DNA of 32,333 nucleotides from a virus: the IMG/VR virus record IMGVR_UViG_3300032174_000018, positions 1 through 32,333 of that record; one strand, given 5' to 3'. How positions within the stretch are numbered: position 1 is the first letter of the stretch; every line of letters starts with the position of its first letter. Positions 30,582-32,333 of the stretch are shown here, in pieces. The notes beneath the pieces were generated by a model. It made no database searches, was not told where the DNA came from, and was given only the letters and a program-made list of their open reading frames with translations. Made by a program: the position numbers and the translations under genes.

Positions 30582-30583
30582 AA

Positions 30584-30763
30584 ATGACTACGAAGGTAAC
30601 GGTGAAGAATGAAAACCAGGGTGAACCCTATGCTAGCTGGGACGTTGAATTGGTGAACCCAGACGGCACCATAGAGAAGACCTTAAAGCCTGGCGAATCC
30701 GGCGAGGTTTACCTATGGCATGACGGCAAAGCGTTGTCGGTGCGCGAAAAGCCTAAGGCTTAA
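30584..30763 (+). CDS. Small beta-rich protein, unknown function
   Basis: A 59-residue frame, MTTKVTVKNENQGEPYASWD..., starting two bases after the previous stop, with GGAGA upstream. Regular alternating strands (TKVTVKNEN, VELVNPDGTIEKTLKPGE, EVYLWHDGKALSVRE) make a small beta-sandwich or SH3-like fold likely. Its even spacing with neighbours argues that it is real. Confidence 0.6.
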   Translation: MTTKVTVKNENQGEPYASWDVELVNPDGTIEKTLKPGESGEVYLWHDGKALSVREKPKA

Positions 30764-30773
30764 GGGGAAGACT

Positions 30774-31001
30774 ATGGGCGGGATCGTCTGTCAAATCCTT
30801 CATAACGCCGTGGTCACCGATCCGACCTCGGATGCGCAGTGGCGATCACTCTTCGCACAAGAGGACATCGCTCAGGCGGTGGCGAATGAAACAGGGAGTG
30901 CCGATATGCTCTGTAAGCTTCTCGCCAAGCCTGCCTTCAGCGCGGCCGATAAGGCATGGTTTCAGCAGCTCGTCCAATCGCTCTGGTCAGGCTATTCGTG
31001 A
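30774..31001 (+). CDS. Small helical protein, unknown function
   Basis: A 75-residue protein, MGGIVCQILHNAVVTDPTSD..., with AGGGGAAG before the ATG at 30774. Mostly helical, with two cysteines and a C-terminal FSAADKAWFQQLVQSLWSGY. No membrane segment is convincing. Ends in a GTGA overlap with the next gene. No family recognised. Confidence 0.5.
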   Translation: MGGIVCQILHNAVVTDPTSDAQWRSLFAQEDIAQAVANETGSADMLCKLLAKPAFSAADKAWFQQLVQSLWSGYS

Positions 31002-31252
31002 ATGCGCGCGACTTCATCGAAATCCTTATCGGGCTGCTCACGGTCGGAGGCTCCGTTTCGGGGGCTTTCTTCGGCGCCAAGATATCGATCGCACGGCTCG
31101 AGGAGCGGGTACGCCAGTCAGAGGAGTTCATCTTGGAGCTACGCAAGATGAAGCATTTGCGGGTTGATCCTTACCTAGGATCTGCTGACAGCAATCGGCC
31201 CAACACGATCGATGATCTGGAAGCTAGAATCAGGAAATTGGAGAAATCATGA
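30998..31252 (+). CDS. Membrane protein of the lysis region (holin-accessory or spanin-like)
   Basis: An 84-residue protein from a GTG at 30998 in a GTGA overlap. A hydrophobic N-terminal helix (FIEILIGLLTVGGSVSGAFF, residues about 5-24) is followed by a long charged helix (ARLEERVRQSEEFILELRKM, LEARIRKLEKS). This is the shape of an inner-membrane spanin or a small XhlA-like lysis protein. It is coupled by ATGA to the endolysin gene. Confidence 0.5.
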   Translation: MNARDFIEILIGLLTVGGSVSGAFFGAKISIARLEERVRQSEEFILELRKMKHLRVDPYLGSADSNRPNTIDDLEARIRKLEKS

Positions 31253-31593
31253 GCAAGTTACAGGAAGAATTTGCGCAAGCTGCCGCCAAGCTCATCGAGC
31301 AGGCGACGAGCTTTGGCTACACAGTCACATTGGGTGAGGCGTGGCGCACTCCACAACAGGCGCAGTGGAACGCCGATCATGGCTTAGGCATTGCGCATAG
31401 CCTGCATATAGAGCGTCTGGCCATTGACCTGAACTGTTTCAAGAACGGCGCACTCATCACCGATGGCTCGCAGCTAAAAGACTTGGGAGAATGGTGGAAA
31501 ACCCTAGGTCCCAACTATCGATGGGGCGGTGACTTCACTCACTTACCTGATGGAAATCACTTCAGTTTGTCACCGGATGGGCACATCGCTTAA
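31249..31593 (+). CDS. Endolysin, M15-type peptidase
   Basis: A 114-residue protein, MSKLQEEFAQAAAKLIEQAT.... It carries GEAWRTPQQA (residues about 25-34), then AHSLHIERLAIDLNCFKNG with the zinc ligands H and D of the HxxxxxxD motif (H51 or H54 with D61), and GNHFSL near the C-terminus supplying the second histidine. This is the M15 (VanY-like) fold of phage L-alanyl-D-glutamate or D,D-carboxypeptidases that cut peptidoglycan cross-links. There is no signal peptide, so export would need a holin, probably the gene at 32112. Confidence 0.8.
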   Translation: MSKLQEEFAQAAAKLIEQATSFGYTVTLGEAWRTPQQAQWNADHGLGIAHSLHIERLAIDLNCFKNGALITDGSQLKDLGEWWKTLGPNYRWGGDFTHLPDGNHFSLSPDGHIA

Positions 31594-31606
31594 ACGAAGA
31601 TACAGT

Positions 31607-32113
31607 TTAGTGGGGTTTGTTTTTACGTGAGTTACTGCGATTAAATGCTTGTTCTCTATAGGTGGCCCACCGAACATTTCCTGGTTCGTATCCTCTATCA
31701 TTATCAATGCGTTCGAGGGTGAGATGTGGATGAGGTTTTTTCCCGATATGTGCAATAAATGCGCCGAAATCCTTTCGCCATTCTTTGCACATAGCGATTC
31801 CTCTGGCTCCATATCGATGGAAGTTGTGACGTCTAGAATCGGTACAGCGCCTTTTTGCATTATTCCATGCCTGATATTCAGAAGACTGACGTTGCTTTGT
31901 GTATCCGTGAGTGACACGGCCCTTGCGATTTTTGTATTGCTGACATCCGCAACTCTTTGTATGTCCGCATCGCAAAGTATTTCCAGACCACAGACCTTTA
32001 GTGCCGCATGAGCAAACGCAAAACCAGAGTTGAAATCCGTGCGGAGATTTATGGGCCTTCTTTAGGACTGTTAAATCTCCATACTTTTCTCCGATCAAAT
32101 CGAGAGATGTCAT
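31607..32113 (-). CDS. AP2/HNH-like endonuclease or DNA-binding protein, free-standing
   Basis: A 168-residue minus-strand protein from the ATG at 32113 (an ATG at 32125 would add four residues). Residues 1-70 hold a cysteine-rich knuckle (CVCSCGTKGLWSG, LRCGHTKSCGC). The C-terminal part has EYQAWNNAKRRC, YGARGIAMCKEW and TLERIDNDRGYEPGNVRWAT, a pattern I recall from phage-encoded HNH/AP2-like mobile endonucleases. The endonuclease call is by family likeness; the usual HNH histidine pair is not obvious. It faces the lysis genes from the other strand and starts two bases inside the holin-like gene. Confidence 0.65.
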   Translation of the reverse strand: MTSLDLIGEKYGDLTVLKKAHKSPHGFQLWFCVCSCGTKGLWSGNTLRCGHTKSCGCQQYKNRKGRVTHGYTKQRQSSEYQAWNNAKRRCTDSRRHNFHRYGARGIAMCKEWRKDFGAFIAHIGKKPHPHLTLERIDNDRGYEPGNVRWATYREQAFNRSNSRKNKPH

Positions 32114-32333
32114 GATGAAATCCATACAAACTTTTTTCCATAATCACGCTACCAAAGTTATTGGATTTTGTACAGCAGCCATCGGAGCCTTGGCGCTCCT
32201 TGATCACGAGACCTTAGATCTGATCGGGCAGGTATTCGGACCTAAAGGCGGTCCTATCGTTACGCGCGGAATCTTAATTATTTCAGGGCTCGCCACGGCG
32301 TATCGTGGCTATGAAAATTCACAACCAAAGGCA
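32112..32333 (+). CDS. Holin-like membrane protein (partial, cut by right edge)
   Basis: From the ATG pair at 32112/32115 the frame is open to the window end, giving 74 residues: MMKSIQTFFHNHATKVIGFC.... Two hydrophobic segments are present, VIGFCTAAIGALALL (about residues 16-30) and GILIISGLATAYRG (about 53-66). Small phage holin-type proteins I recall share the order of short basic start, FFxxHATKxIG, helix, spacer, helix, YRG. It would release the M15 endolysin at 31249. The ATG overlaps the start of the opposing endonuclease gene at the CATG. Confidence 0.6.
   Translation, partial: MMKSIQTFFHNHATKVIGFCTAAIGALALLDHETLDLIGQVFGPKGGPIVTRGILIISGLATAYRGYENSQPKA

Noticed and set aside
31649-32011. 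A 120-residue plus-strand frame
   Set aside because: Hydrophobic, cysteine-rich shadow of the minus-strand AP2/HNH-like gene, whose conserved motifs are clear.

Overview
The window is part of a tailed bacteriophage or prophage genome, most likely a podovirus-like phage of a proteobacterium. The terminase, portal, scaffold, capsid, connector and tail-hub genes follow one another on the plus strand. There is no tape-measure, sheath or tail-tube gene, and the genes after the hub look like internal/ejection proteins and tail fibres. The gene set resembles what I recall of BcepC6B-like and related environmental podophages, but that is recollection, not a search result. No integrase, tRNA or CRISPR array was seen.

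Layout. (a) 1-665: a minus-strand gene running off the left edge, ending in a Ser-Ala-Glu/Arg/Trp repeat tract, separated from the rightward genes by a compact divergent promoter region. The two opposed -35 boxes share one 13-bp palindrome. (b) 665-3516: a tightly overlapped early operon with a small HTH regulator (probably leaderless), small zinc-finger and RMF-like proteins, a ribbon-helix-helix protein, a replication-associated protein, a VRR-NUC-like nuclease and a Q-like late regulator. (c) A Rho-independent terminator at 3563-3585. (d) 3601-15559: virion surface proteins, terminase small and large subunits, portal, a TTG-started beta-helix tailspike and the scaffold. (e) 15577-17403: the major capsid gene, split by an 843-nt group I intron (15791-16633). 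The intron carries an HNH endonuclease gene on the opposite strand, with its own antisense promoter inside the ribozyme core. (f) 17420-23497: a decoration-like protein, a three-domain glycosyltransferase/MptE-like/methyltransferase fusion, connector and hub proteins and a GNAT protein. (g) 23490-27781: Gln/Ala-rich internal or ejection proteins. (h) 27902-32333: tail fibre, glycine-rich tip protein, cupin, small membrane proteins, an M15-type endolysin, a second minus-strand endonuclease gene (AP2/HNH-like) and a holin-like membrane protein cut by the right edge.

How it works together: stop/start overlaps (ATGA, GTGA, TTGA, TAATG) join most neighbours, so translation is probably coupled along long polycistronic messages. 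The early operon would make the regulator, replication and late-switch functions. The Q-like protein would then let transcription pass the terminator at 3563 into the virion and lysis genes. The capsid can only be made after intron splicing: unspliced message stops after 81 codons.

The strongest observation is the capsid intron. The P1 helix, the P10 helix, P3-P9 and the canonical R and S elements can all be drawn, and they converge with the protein reading frame on a single splice solution (tyrosine codon T|AT, giving YSGYEALNIS). An antisense endonuclease gene with its own promoter inside a phage group I intron is unusual. The GT/MptE/methyltransferase fusion next to the capsid is the second item worth following.
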